Shown here piece after piece: positions 25,095 through 36,331 of a stretch of 64,000 bases of DNA. The notes beneath the pieces were generated by a model. It made no database searches, had not been told where the DNA came from, and saw only the letters and a list, made by a program, of their open reading frames with translations. The DNA lies in NCBI GenBank assembly GCA_025786725.1, contig JAHLTZ010000005.1, positions 496,001-560,000 on the forward strand, in the 5' to 3' direction. Origin of the DNA: Syncephalis fuscata. Taxonomy: Eukaryota; Zoopagomycota; Zoopagomycetes; Zoopagales; Piptocephalidaceae. Positions within the stretch are counted from its first letter, which is position 1. Every line of letters begins with the position of its first letter. The translations under genes were made by a program, and so were the position numbers.

Positions 25095-26252
25095 CTAACA
25101 GTTGTTGATATCTGCCATCCATGCCCGAACCGACTCAAGTCCTTGGCTGTCATCTTGTGAAGAGCAAGCAACTTGGTCGACCGGTTGCGGTAGATGATCA
25201 AATTGAAACGGCTCTCCTTCATAGCCGAGATATTGATCAGCCGCTGACGAGGATCCCATTGATGTGGTGTCAGCCAGTTGAGAGTCGACGGCTGCAATGC
25301 GTGTTACTCGGATGCGGTCACTATAATAGATAATAACCGCGATTATATTAATAAATATTTAGTACAATTTCTACGACTAGTTGTATAGCGCATATATAAT
25401 TGATTAATTAACCTACATTTCTGCCTCGAGCATACTACGACAGCGTGCAGGTGCATATGCGGTGGCTAAATCTGATTTATGACATGCCAATAAAATAGGT
25501 ACTTCTCGCTCAATTAAATGCTGATCACAAAGTATATCATATAAATATCTATATATAAATTGAACAAAGATACGGGAAAATAGAATGAGTGGCTAGTTAG
25601 TCTGTTGTTATAGTTACACACTAATGCACTACTTACTCGGCTACATTGCGTATCTCTTTGCCTAATCGTGCCGCATCGATGACAAACACAACTGCCTTAG
25701 CAATTGGTGTAAAATGATGTAGTTGATAGCGCAGTTTTTCATGACCCGGTACATCAATGACGCTAATGGCCTTTTGCTATTAATGTTGCACGCGTATTTA
25801 TATGCATATCAGTACAAATAATATTAAAACAAACAAGTATATAAATATTTACCTCTTGGTCATCAGATTGAGGTAGATGCACTAACATAGTATTCTCTTT
25901 AAGGGATGTATGTGTGTCCACCCAGGTATTGCTAGCTAGCTGCCAATCATGCGTATAGGTGTTATAGGTTAGACCAAAGCGAGAAGAATTATACAGCTAC
26001 TTACTCGAGCAAGCATATTGGTTTTGCCACTAGAACAAATGCCAAGTAGAAGGATGGCATCGGCCCGTCGTTGTTTGCTACGTCCTATTGCTAGCACTAC
26101 AGCAAGTGCTGTTCATGACAATCATTAGAGCTGTTCTGGTCTATTGTTTGAAATACACAGGTATTGGGTGGAACACGGCTGTAACACTTACCTGAACCAA
26201 CTAAGATGAGAAGTATTAGCCACCAGCTATAACTATCGCTAAATAGCGTCAT
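25095..26252 (-). CDS. Signal recognition particle receptor subunit beta
   Basis: Membrane-anchored small GTPase that docks SRP receptor alpha at the ER. Six exons (26192-26252, 26005-26108, 25853-25939, 25637-25776, 25417-25548, 25095-25320) give an intact 249-aa protein. An N-terminal membrane anchor (WWLILLILVGSALAVVLAIG) precedes the G domain. The P-loop is LLGICSSGKTNMLAR (G-x4-GKT). HTSLKENTM is the effector region, ISVIDVPGHEKLRYQL is the G3 DxxG motif, and LLACHKSDLATA sits where G4 (NKxD) is expected, with H-K-S-D. The C terminus GYEGEPFQFDHL...AWMADI matches the family ending. Convergent with UTP25, with almost no spacer, so the 3' UTRs must overlap. Confidence 0.9.
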
Positions 26253-26329
26253 TATGATGGTAAACAAAGCTTAGAGAATAAAGATTGCTTAAATGACAGA
26301 AAGAAGGAGTTAAGGTAATAACATTAGTT

Positions 26330-27936
26330 TTATTGATTATTTGATCGATTTCGTCTTGAACAGAAAATATCCAAACATGATACATCCGAATATGATGCAT
26401 CAATCAATTCATTATTGATCTTATCAAGGTTGGTAAGTATACGGCCGTGTAATTGCTTCCGTAGAATATATTCCTCGGGTGTAGGTTGCAATCGAAAATC
26501 GATATATAGCAACATGTTAAGCATATTCATAAATATCAAGTAGTCAGCCTTGTTGTATTCATACTCGTACAATCCTACGGGCCACAGTCGCTGTCTAAAG
26601 AACACATTAAATGCAAGCCGTGTATCGGGGTCATTGGCAGTTTGTCGTAGTGGTGTTGTTGCCAGCACGACTAGCAATTCCTGTGCCGTCATTTCGATGT
26701 GAGGACGATTGTATTTACGTAAACAATTGGGAAATTGTGATCCCTGCGAGTTATGAGGCACGGTTTCTAGTAGCACGGCAGTAACGAGTTCATGATCACC
26801 ACTAAAATGCCTAGGAAATATCTGGAATCCAATCTTATTGAAAAGCACTTGTTTCAATTGCTCCATCGGCGCATGAGCTAACTGTGTGCTCTGATAATAG
26901 GTCGTAGTTTGTCTAGCGTTGGAAGTTCTTCAAATGGCACCTCAATCGGTGCATAGGACAGTGTTACAAATGTTAGCCATAAAGCATAGCACCAATGCTC
27001 CACATATCCATTTTACGTAAATCTATATTTTGATTAGCCACCGAATCAGGTAGATCAAGCAAATATGGCTTTGATGGTGATGGTGTAAGCTTTAACCGAT
27101 TGTTTTCATCGTTACTTAAAGGCATTGCTGCTGAAAAACCATGAATCAATACAGCATATTGTTTTTTGTTTTTGTTAATGCAGATAGCTATGCTTAAATG
27201 TTAGTATACTAGCTAGTATAGTGCTGAAACAGTACCTTCAGGTGCAAGTTGAGTGTGTACCCAGTAGCGCTTATGTAAATAAATGATACCTATGCAGTTC
27301 AGTTATTAGTATTACGTTAGATATTACGCTTTATGTTTAGTATGTACCTTGCATGATATTTTCAAATAGTTTTGGAAGTACACGGATTTTCTCTAGACCT
27401 GACATGGTTTCAGTGAATTTGTACAAATCTTGATCACATCTCGATGATAATGCGTAACAGTATTTGTTTTGCCATTTAAAACTAGTTAATGGTAGAGCCA
27501 AGTAATTTCTGTTAATTGGAAAATTAAATTCATTAGCGTCTTCAGTTGCCAGAATAGCCTATGATTTATACATTAAATATTATTAACTACTACAGCAATT
27601 ATCCCATAGAGTCATACCTTATACAAAGCAAACTCGTTGCTGGATTGACCCAAGGACCAACACTTGACGTTTACTGGGGATTTCTTATACGTTCCAGGAA
27701 CGTAATAAATATTATCTACATATATTGGTTTACCAGTAAGCATAATACCATGCTTAATAAATTCTACAAGCAAGTAAGAAAAGGCACAAATTACATGTTC
27801 GCTACTAACCCGACGACGGTATGCTATCAGGCTCTGCTTGCATAGGTGATATGCTCAACCAACAAACGCATATCAAAATAATAAATAAAGCGTGAAAGTT
27901 GCTTCGAAGTAAATTAGTAGTAGTAGTAGTAGCCAT
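26330..27936 (-). CDS. Secreted kinase-like protein, predicted pseudokinase (two frame breaks)
   Basis: Five exons (27810-27936, 27618-27763, 27348-27558, 27236-27289, 26330-27130), about 446 aa. The start ATG is followed by five threonines (microsatellite) and a hydrophobic stretch (FHALFIILICVCWLSISPMQ) that looks like a signal peptide. Later regions follow a protein-kinase C-lobe: GIIYLHKRYWVHTQLAPE in place of the HRDLKPEN loop, LLDLPD where DFG would be, and DMWSIGAMLYGL like the conserved DvWSlG. The catalytic aspartates are absent, so I predict no kinase activity. Two single-base losses near 26977 and 26890 separate YG/LTFVTLSYAP and IIR/STQLAHAPMEQ; exon 5 length is short by exactly two. 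Role unknown; a secreted or lumenal binding protein is a guess. Confidence 0.65.
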
Positions 27937-29367
27937 TAAGATAAAAAATTGAAGCATCAAATGCAAACAAACAAAAAAGCATGGCACTAGTTGTAAGTTA
28001 TTATAGCTTTATTGGGCTGACATTTGCACGTTTTATTATTTAAATAAAAAAGATGGCGTTCACAAAAATACTACAGGTTTATAAATATATTTAAATTAAA
28101 ACAGCGACGCACGTGAATAGTTTACCCATATGGTTATCAATGCCACCATTGATTGTTTGTGTTCCGTAGTATTAAAATATTAAAACTAACAAGACTGTCA
28201 ATAGTTGTCGCCGTGTGATTATTGCCATTGGATATGCTGTATTAAAAATTATCATATAATTATTATCGTCACAACACTTTTAAATCTTATAACAGAATTT
28301 CTGCAACAGGCTATGGAGTAAGTTAGCGCCCAGTTATGGCATATAAATGTATACCCACGTGCACAATAAAACGCTCAACAAGCAGATAAACAGGATAGCA
28401 AACCATATAGAAATGGCAGACACGTGGTAATATGCAAACAAGTTTATTTACTACTAGATTTTATATAGACATTACAATATGTGCAAGTAGTTGTTTTAAA
28501 TATTAATAGGATAGAACGAAGTTTATAATGAGTAGATTGTGTGATATACTAATATTCATTAAGAAAAGCAGCTTACAGCCAATAAATCTATTGAAACTAA
28601 AGGTTTTATAGATGGATTGTAGTGGTTAGAACGTGAATAGTATAAATCCAAATGAACAGCTAAATGGCGCGTATCTATAGTAACGGTAACGGTTTTGTGT
28701 GAGTGTATGGCTAAACTAGCTGAATTGAAATCTACAAAATATAACTAAAGATCAGAAGGTGACTTTTATTAATAAAATATAGTTGATAGAACATAGAATG
28801 ATATAGAATATAATTAACAATAAAAATACACATAAACAATAGTGAGAAACCTATGGTGTATGTGATGAAGTGAACGCAATGACCACACTAAGGCAAAATC
28901 GTAAGAAATATAGCTAAACCGATAGCTTTTGTTAATAAAACATGTTCAATATGCTATAAAAAATTTATAATAGTAAAAGTATATAATGGAAATGATATAG
29001 GTGTATATAGGATATAAGTATGCAAGATAATAAATTTATGATAATGAGCATTTTGATGACTAATATCATTTACAATCCATTCCAAGTTCAAGAAAACCAG
29101 TGTCTAGCCTAAATTTAACCAGGCCGTGCTGTCTTTGTTATAAACCTATTGCGTATGCTTACATCAAAATTCGACCAGTTTGTCCAAAATGCTTTATAGA
29201 TATGCACGTATTTAAAAACCTGTTTTTATATCAATCACGCGGTATGTTGTTTTCCGGCAACTTATCCTTTGTAGTTGCTCTCAGCATCCTTGTATTTCTT
29301 ACTTTACTAGTCTATATTCATACTATACATAATCACCTGATTAAGATAGTTGTTACATATCAATAAT
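27937..29367. other. Intergenic region leading into the receptor array
   Basis: No gene is seen from 27937 to about 28950. From about 28950 onward the sequence resembles the spacers between array copies (AT-rich blocks around 30700-30860 and 35750-35910), so it is the 5' flank of the first repeat unit. The open frame at 29100-29366 is this promoter region, not a supported protein. Confidence 0.5.
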
Positions 29368-30346
29368 ATGACACAAGACAGTTTGTCTGGAGATTTAGGT
29401 GGTGTTGATTTTGTATGGGGAGCGCGTAATGAAACAGCCTCGCTACGACGACGCTACCTGGCAATAAATTGCCAAATATTATTTGCTATGCTGATGGCAA
29501 TTATATTTCTACGAAATACTTATCGCGCTGTATATGTAATAGCCACCTATCCTCGTAAAATTGCGCCACTGTGTTGCTTATCGACAAATCTATTTGGCGC
29601 ATTCTCGGCGATAATTATTGCTATTCCATCTGTTGCATTAAATGTCTTCTCTTGTTATACATTATGCTGGACTTTAGCAATTGGACTGATGGTTTCAGCA
29701 GCATCCGTAAATACCATACTATTTGAACGTGCTTATCTGGCGTGTAATCGCTTGAAGTGGTTTTTAGTATTAAGTATTATAATGATTAGCGTTCCTGGTC
29801 CTGCATACATTATTATTATACAACACTCAGCAGATCCAAAATATAATGAAATACATGGGTGCTATCTTAACTATCGCTCATATTTTCCATATATTCGGCT
29901 ATCCCTCGACCTTCCACCTAATATTGCATTTTCTGCAGTGTTTCTTATGGTGATCTATCGTCAGTATAAGCGATACAAAGAAGCATGTTGGAAAAAACTG
30001 GTAAAAGATGGCGTGATTACAATGCTATTGATAATCGCATCAAATATAGCATGCTTTATCATCAATACAACTAATATACTTAAAGAAACTGGCGATTTAA
30101 TGTATGTTGCTGATTGGTAAGTAAAAATGAAATGCTTTATAGGTGAAGTACTAAACGGAACAATATAGGGTATTGACAGCTACATTACTTGTAGACAATA
30201 TATACAAGCTACACATAACATCGCAATCAGATGAAAGCAACGAGTCCAATAAGAACCCGGATAAAACAACTGCTTTATCGATTAAAGATCAAACAACTAC
30301 TCGCAACAGATTTGGTTTAACTGGAATGGCTACAACTTACATATAA
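29368..30346 (+). CDS. Seven-TM receptor-like protein, array copy 1
   Basis: Exons 29368-30116 and 30169-30346, 308 aa. The ATG at 29368 (MTQDSLSGDL) is chosen because the upstream in-frame codon at 29350 is TTG. The short N-terminal segment carries an N-E-T glycosylation sequon, which puts it outside. Seven hydrophobic helices follow. TM3 ends FERAYLACN, in the place of the DRY motif of rhodopsin-like receptors. TM5 runs into the very basic loop YRQYKRYKEACWKKL, the most conserved part of the array. The intron splits the Trp codon in ADW before the end of TM7. The tail is polar with many S/T. A GPCR role is inferred from topology only; no ligand or family name can be given. Confidence 0.82.
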
Positions 30347-31294
30347 GGATAATTTGTTGCGTCTTTGTCAATATAATTAATTAAATTATGATAAATGTAC
30401 TAACGAACATGTAATAAAATACGTTACATGTTCACATGCAAGCAAGTAAACAAAAACGCTAAACATTTTATTTTACTATTAGACCGATGAACAATACTCC
30501 TATAGTGTTAAGCTTAAGCTCAGGAAAGAGCTACTAAACGCCAAGCAACTCTTGATTACTTTGTGCTAATCATAAATGCTTGTGGTCTCGACTCATTAAG
30601 AAGATGATACTATACAATAGAATTAGGTTACAATGAAGATACGAATAGCAGTATGAAACTACTATGCAAATAAATTAATAAATGAAGAAAGCTATAATTA
30701 GTACAGTTAGTGACAAACAGACATATATGTTTTTTAACAAAAGTGATCATTATGTAATAAGGTGATTTATAAAAGTTTAAGTATACAGTGCTAATGATAT
30801 AAATAAATGATACACATACATACTAGAATCCATAATAATAATAAATTTATGTTAATGGCAATTTAATAATGGGCGGTACTCACTACCCAGCTTTATGCTT
30901 AATAGAACGAATGTTAGCTCAATGAAATAAAATATCATAAAATACTCATTTGGTCCAAAAATCATGTGATTTGATGATATGGTCATTGATGTAACCTGTC
31001 ACTTAATACCTTGTTCAATAGGACCAGTGTCTAGACCAATACAGACAAGCCAGTGACTGCTTTTTGCTACAAATTCAATATAGCCACCTTAAACCAAAGT
31101 CTAGCCATTAGGCCTGGAATGTTTCTATTTTTAAAAATAGTCATGCGTTTAGACCTGCTTACATGTCAATCATACATGATGCTTTTTTTACCTATTTATA
31201 CGTCGTGCCCATTTTTGTATTATTGTTCTTTTTTGTTAGTTTATATCCATAATCCATAATTGTTCGGTTAAAAATATTGTTACATATCAATAAT

Positions 31295-32280
31295 ATGACA
31301 CAAGACAGTTTGACTGGAGATTTAGGTGGTGTTGATTTTGTATGGGGAGCGCGTAATGAAACAGCCTCGCTACGACGACGCTACCTGGCAATAAATTGCC
31401 AAATATTATTTGCTATGCTGGTGGCAGTTATATTTCTACGAAATACTTATCGCGCTGTATATGTAATAGCCACCTATTCTTGTAAAATTGCGCCACTGTG
31501 TTGCTTATCGACAAATCTATTTGGCGCATTCTCGGCGATAATTATTGCTATTCCATCTGTTGCATTAAATGTCTTTTCTTGCTATACATTATGCTGGACT
31601 TTAGCAATTGGACTGATGGTTTCAGCAGCATCCGTAAATACCATACTATTTGAACGTGCTTATCTGGCGTGTAATCGCTTGAAGTGGTTTTTAGTATTAA
31701 GTATTATAATGATTAGCGTTCCTGGTCCCGCATACATTATTATTACGCAACACTTAGCAGATCCAAAATATAATGAAATACATGGGTGCTATTTTAACTA
31801 TCCATTGTATCTTCCATATATTCGGCTATTTCTCGACCTTCCACCTAATATTGCATTTTCTGCAGTGTTTCTTATGGTGATCTATCGTCAGTATAAGCGA
31901 TACAAAGAAGCATGTTGGAAAAAACTGGTAAAAGATGGCGTGATTACAATGCTATTGATAATCGCATCAAATATAGCATGCTTTATCATCAATACAACTA
32001 ATATACTTAAAGAAACTGGTGATTTAATGTATGTTGCTGATTGGTAAGTAAAAAATGAAATGCTTTATAGGTGAAGTACTAAACGGAAGAATATAGGGTA
32101 TTGACAGCTACATTACTTGTGGACAATATATACAAGCTACACATGCCACCGCAGTCAGATAAAACTACAGAGCCTCATAAAGCTTCGGTTAAAATGACCA
32201 TTTTATCGATTGAAGATCAAACAACTACTCACAACAGATTCGGCATAACTGGAATAAGCACAACTTACATATATGGATAA
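31295..32280 (+). CDS. Seven-TM receptor-like protein, array copy 2
   Basis: Exons 31295-32043 and 32097-32280, 310 aa, intact. It is the closest relative of copy 1: only a few substitutions across exon 1, for example LVAVIFL for LMAIIFL and YPLYLPYIRLFLDL for YRSYFPYIRLSLDL. The differences concentrate in the extracellular loop between TM4 and TM5, where ligand contact would be expected if this is a receptor. The C terminus ends TTYIYG where copy 1 stops at TTYI. The upstream 30-bp block is the most diverged of the five (31152-31181). Confidence 0.82.
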
Positions 32281-33120
32281 TCTATTGCGTCTTTGTTTAT
32301 TGATGCAATTAATTAAATTATAATAAATGTATTAATAATCATTTAGTAAAATACATAAAGTTTTTAACATAAAAGATGACAAAAACTACATATCACATTT
32401 TTATTTTATTATTAGATTAATGAAAAGTATTTTATAATGCTAAACTCAAGCTCAGAAGACAAGCTCCTAGTCACTAAGCAACTATTAGGTATTTCACACC
32501 AATTACAAATGCTCATGGTTTTAATCCATCAATAAGTTAATGCTATATATTAAAGTGAATATACAATAAGAAAAACACAAACAACGATATGGAATTATTA
32601 TGTGCATAAATTAATAAAATTAAATTACTAATGATATAACTAGCGACAAATAAATACTAGTTTTTAATAAAACATGTATAATAATATCAGTATCCAATAG
32701 AAATACAGTGGATGGATAGAGAAGGTTAACTAAATAAGCCAATGGCATTATTATTAAATTGGATCGTGTGAACGTATCAATGCTGAATGCAGCCAATTGC
32801 AGTATGGTACATACAATAGCAATATAATGCAATACAAGTGACTAAATAGCGCGTTAAATATATATAGCTACTACAAGGAGACTAATCATTAAGCAGTTTT
32901 GTGTCTAAGCTGGGTTTAACCACTAAGCTTGCAGCGTTTTGATTTATCCTGTATGATATGCATGAACTTAAACCCGTTTATATACCAATCACGCGTCATG
33001 TTGCTTCCATCAATCTATCCTTGCACCCACTTTCAACAGGCATATAACGCCTTTCTTCTGGTAGTCTATATTAATATTATACATAGTTGTTTACTCAAAG
33101 ATAATTCACATACTAATAAC

Positions 33121-34107
33121 ATGATGGAAAATGACTTGTCAGGGGACTTGGACAGCATAGAATTTTTACAGAGGGCAAGCAATGAAACGGCTTTGTTACG
33201 ACGGGTCTATCTTGTAATTAATCAACAAATATTATTTGGTGTAATAATGGTGTCTATTTTACTGCGAAATGCATGTCGCGCTGGATACGTGGTGTTTGCT
33301 TATCCTTGTAAGCTTGCGCCATGGTGCTGCTTAGCTATGAATCTAGTTGGCGCACTGCTGCTTGTATTTATTGCCTTTCCCTCCATGGCACTAGGTTTCT
33401 TTTCTTGCTATGGGCTAGTTTGGGCTATAGTAGCCGGAGTAACATTTTCATTAACACTCACAAATATTGTACTATTTGAGCGTGCCTACCTTGCATATAA
33501 TCGCTCAAAATGGTTTTTGGTTCTAGGCATTATATTGATTAGCGTCCCTGGCCCTGCATACATTATTATTGTATTAAATGCAGCAACACCAAGCTACAGT
33601 AAAACTCATGGGTGCTATATTCAATACAAACCATATCTTCCATACGTCCGACTAGCACTTGATCTTCCATCAAGTCTCATATTTTCTGTAATATTTCTTA
33701 TGGTGATCTATCGTCAGTATAAACGATATAAGGAGGCTTGTTGGAAAAAACTGGCAAAGGCTGGCGTGATTACAATGCTATTGGTAGTTGCATCGAATAT
33801 GTTATGTTTCATTGTCAATGCAATCGAGGTGCTTAAAGAGGTAGGCAATGTAATTTATGTTTTTGACTGGTAAGTCGAAGATAAAATGCTTTATACGTGT
33901 AAAACACTAAATTAAAAACATAGGGTATTAACAGCGACATTAATTGTAAATAATATATACAATTTACATATGCTGCCGCAATCAGATAAAAGCAATAGGT
34001 CTTATAAATACTCGGATAAAACAGCTATTTTATCGATTGAGGATCAAATAACTACTTGCAATCGATTTGGCATAACTGGAATAACTACAACTTATATGTT
34101 CGAGTGA
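33121..34107 (+). CDS. Seven-TM receptor-like protein, array copy 3
   Basis: Exons 33121-33869 and 33924-34107, 310 aa, intact. It starts at the first of two ATG codons (MMENDLSGDLDS). Exon lengths are identical to copies 2 and 5, but the sequence is more diverged: IEFLQRASNETALLRRVYLV at the N terminus, a different TM4-TM5 loop (NAATPSYSKTHGCYIQYKPY), and a C terminus ending TTYMFE instead of TTYIYG. The TM5/loop sequence FLMVIYRQYKRYKEACWKKL is unchanged. A longer open frame starting at 32929 reads through the 5' flank from a non-ATG codon and is not used. Confidence 0.82.
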
Positions 34108-34696
34108 TTTAATACAACAGATGCTAATTAAATATACTAATTCTATGATTAAAAGCTTTCAATATTATATAATTAATATTAACATTGTCTTATTAATACT
34201 AAAAATATGATAGTGCATGGCTTGAGTAAACTATCAGTTCAAAAATTCAATGATTCTCAGAGGTTATACAATACAAAAGTATAGGCTTTAATAGTTATAG
34301 AATATAAAATAATACTCAACACGTAAATTAGACATAAAATTTTTAGTTGGCTATCTTTATGGTACAAATTTATTTTAAATTGCCTGTTCAACTATATTAA
34401 AAACACTCAGTTTGGGCTGTAATTAATACTATGACTCTCGCTCAAGTCATAAATTTAAAGATGCTTAATCTATGCATTTAAGCCAAGTTTTGACCACTAG
34501 ACTTGCAGCATTCTGATTTATCTCGTAGAATATGCATGCACCTAAACCTGTTTGCATTTTAATCACGCGGTGTGCTATTCTCTATCAGTTTATCCTTTGT
34601 AGCCACTTCCAATGCTCCTCTATACGTTCATTTTAATAGTTCATATTCATAGTATACATAGTTTTTTATTTAAAAAGATTTTTTATTTATGACAAC

Positions 34697-35679
34697 ATGA
34701 TGCAAGATGATTTATAGGAGACTTGGGAAGTATTGACTTTGTATGGAAAGCACGCAATGAAACAGCTTCGCTAAGACAGCGCTATTTGGCAGTCAACTAC
34801 CAATTATTATTTGGTGTAATAGTAGCAGCCATTTTCTTAAGAAATACTTATGGGCTGTATACGTAGTAACTACTTATTCTCGTAAACTCGCTCCATGGTG
34901 CTGCTTAGCTATAAATTTATCTGGCGTACTGCTGGCGGTATTTATTAGTCTTCCATCCATTGCATTAGGAATCACATCTTGCCATACGTTAGCTTGGATT
35001 ATAGTAGTCGGAGTGGCAATTTCATCAATAATTGTAAATGTTGTACTATTTGAACGTGCCTATCTTGCATTTAATCGTCCAATTTGGTTTTTGGTACTAG
35101 GTATTCTACTGATCGGCAGCTCTGGCCTGACATACATAACTGTTATATGCTACTCAGCAAATCCTAGATATATTGAAGCATACGGATGTTATCTTAAATA
35201 TCCATTGTATCTTCCATATGTTCGACTATTTCTCGACCTTCCACCTAATATTGCATTTTCTGCAGTATTTCTTATGGTGATCTATCGTCAGTATAAGCGA
35301 TACAAAGAAGCATGTTGGAAAAAACTGGTAAAAGATGGCGTGATTACAATGCTATTGGTAGTTGCATCGAATATTGTATGTTTCATTGTAGGCGCCACCA
35401 GAATGCTCGAAGAGGGTAGTGATTTAATGTATATTGTTGATTGGTAAGTAGAAATTGAAACGCTACATGTGTAAAGTACTAAATTGAAAATACAGGGTGA
35501 TAACGGCTACATTGCTTGTGGAAAATATACACAAGCTGCATATGTCATCGCAGTCAGATAGAAATACAACTTTTAATAAGAACCCGGATAAAGCAGCTGT
35601 TTTATCGATTGAAGGCCAAACAACTACTCGCAACAGATTCGGCTTAACTGGAATAAGCACAACTTATATATATGGATAA
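34697..35679 (+). pseudogene. Seven-TM receptor-like protein, array copy 4 (two single-base losses)
   Basis: Exons 34697-35443 and 35496-35679. Exon 1 is 747 nt against 749 in all four intact copies. Aligned with those copies, one base is missing at 34715/34716 (TTATAGGAG against TT-TCAGGGGAC, giving a premature TAG) and one at about 34851-34854 (ACTTATGGGCTG against ACTTATCGCGCTG). The rest is open and retains all helices, FERAYLAFN and the basic loop. The DNA is a mosaic. About 35196-35360 matches copy 2 almost exactly. From about 35360 through the intron and exon 2 it matches copy 5 with only a few differences. It may be a true pseudogene or an intact gene with two sequence errors. Confidence 0.7.
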
Positions 35680-36331
35680 TTTGTTGCGTATTTGTCAATA
35701 CAATTAATTAAATTATGATAGATATATTAGTAACCATTTAGTAAACTATGTAACTAGTACAGTTAGCGACAAATAGCAACAATTTTAGTAGATATAATCA
35801 TTATATAATAAGGCAAATTATGAAAGTATAAGTGTATAGTGTTAATAGCACAAATGAATCAATGATATACATGCACCAGATAATTATAATGATAATAAAC
35901 TTATATTGATGCTAATTTAATGATTGATGCCACTCACCGCCTGATTCCATGCCTAATAGAGCAAACATCAGTTCAATTGTGTAAATATTATCTGATAGAG
36001 TCAGTCGACTTTTAAACCCACTATAATTTAAACTTTGTTTAATAAAACCGGCGTCTAGCTTAAGTATAGTCAAATTCATGTTTGCATTTTACCATAAATT
36101 CAACACCCCCACTCTACACAAGGTCTGGCCATTGTATTTGAAGTGCCTCTACTTATTTGGAAATGCACTTGCATTTCAAACCTGTTTGCATATCAATCAC
36201 GCAGCATGCTATCTCTTATCGACCTATTCTTTGCATCCACTTTCAATGGCCTTATAACACTTTTCTCCTATTAATATATATTCATATTATACGTAATTTT
36301 CTAACACAAGCTATTTTTATATATTAACAAC

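Larger units (their letters stand above)
30347..36331. other. Spacers within the receptor array (30347-31294, 32281-33120, 34108-34696, 35680-36331)
   Basis: No genes. The spacers are related to each other: blocks near 30700-30860 and 35750-35910 share long AT-rich stretches in the same order. The 30-bp upstream block sits at 29217-29246, 31152-31181, 32971-33000, 34544-34573 and 36179-36208. Core form: AACCTGTTT-5-to-7 nt-TCAATCACGC. Its conserved distance from the ATG suggests a promoter element. Confidence 0.6.

Noticed and set aside
29100-29366. Open frame with hydrophobic stretch upstream of receptor copy 1
   Set aside because: It lies in the duplicated promoter region; the matching region of other copies is not open in the same frame, so it is not a conserved protein.
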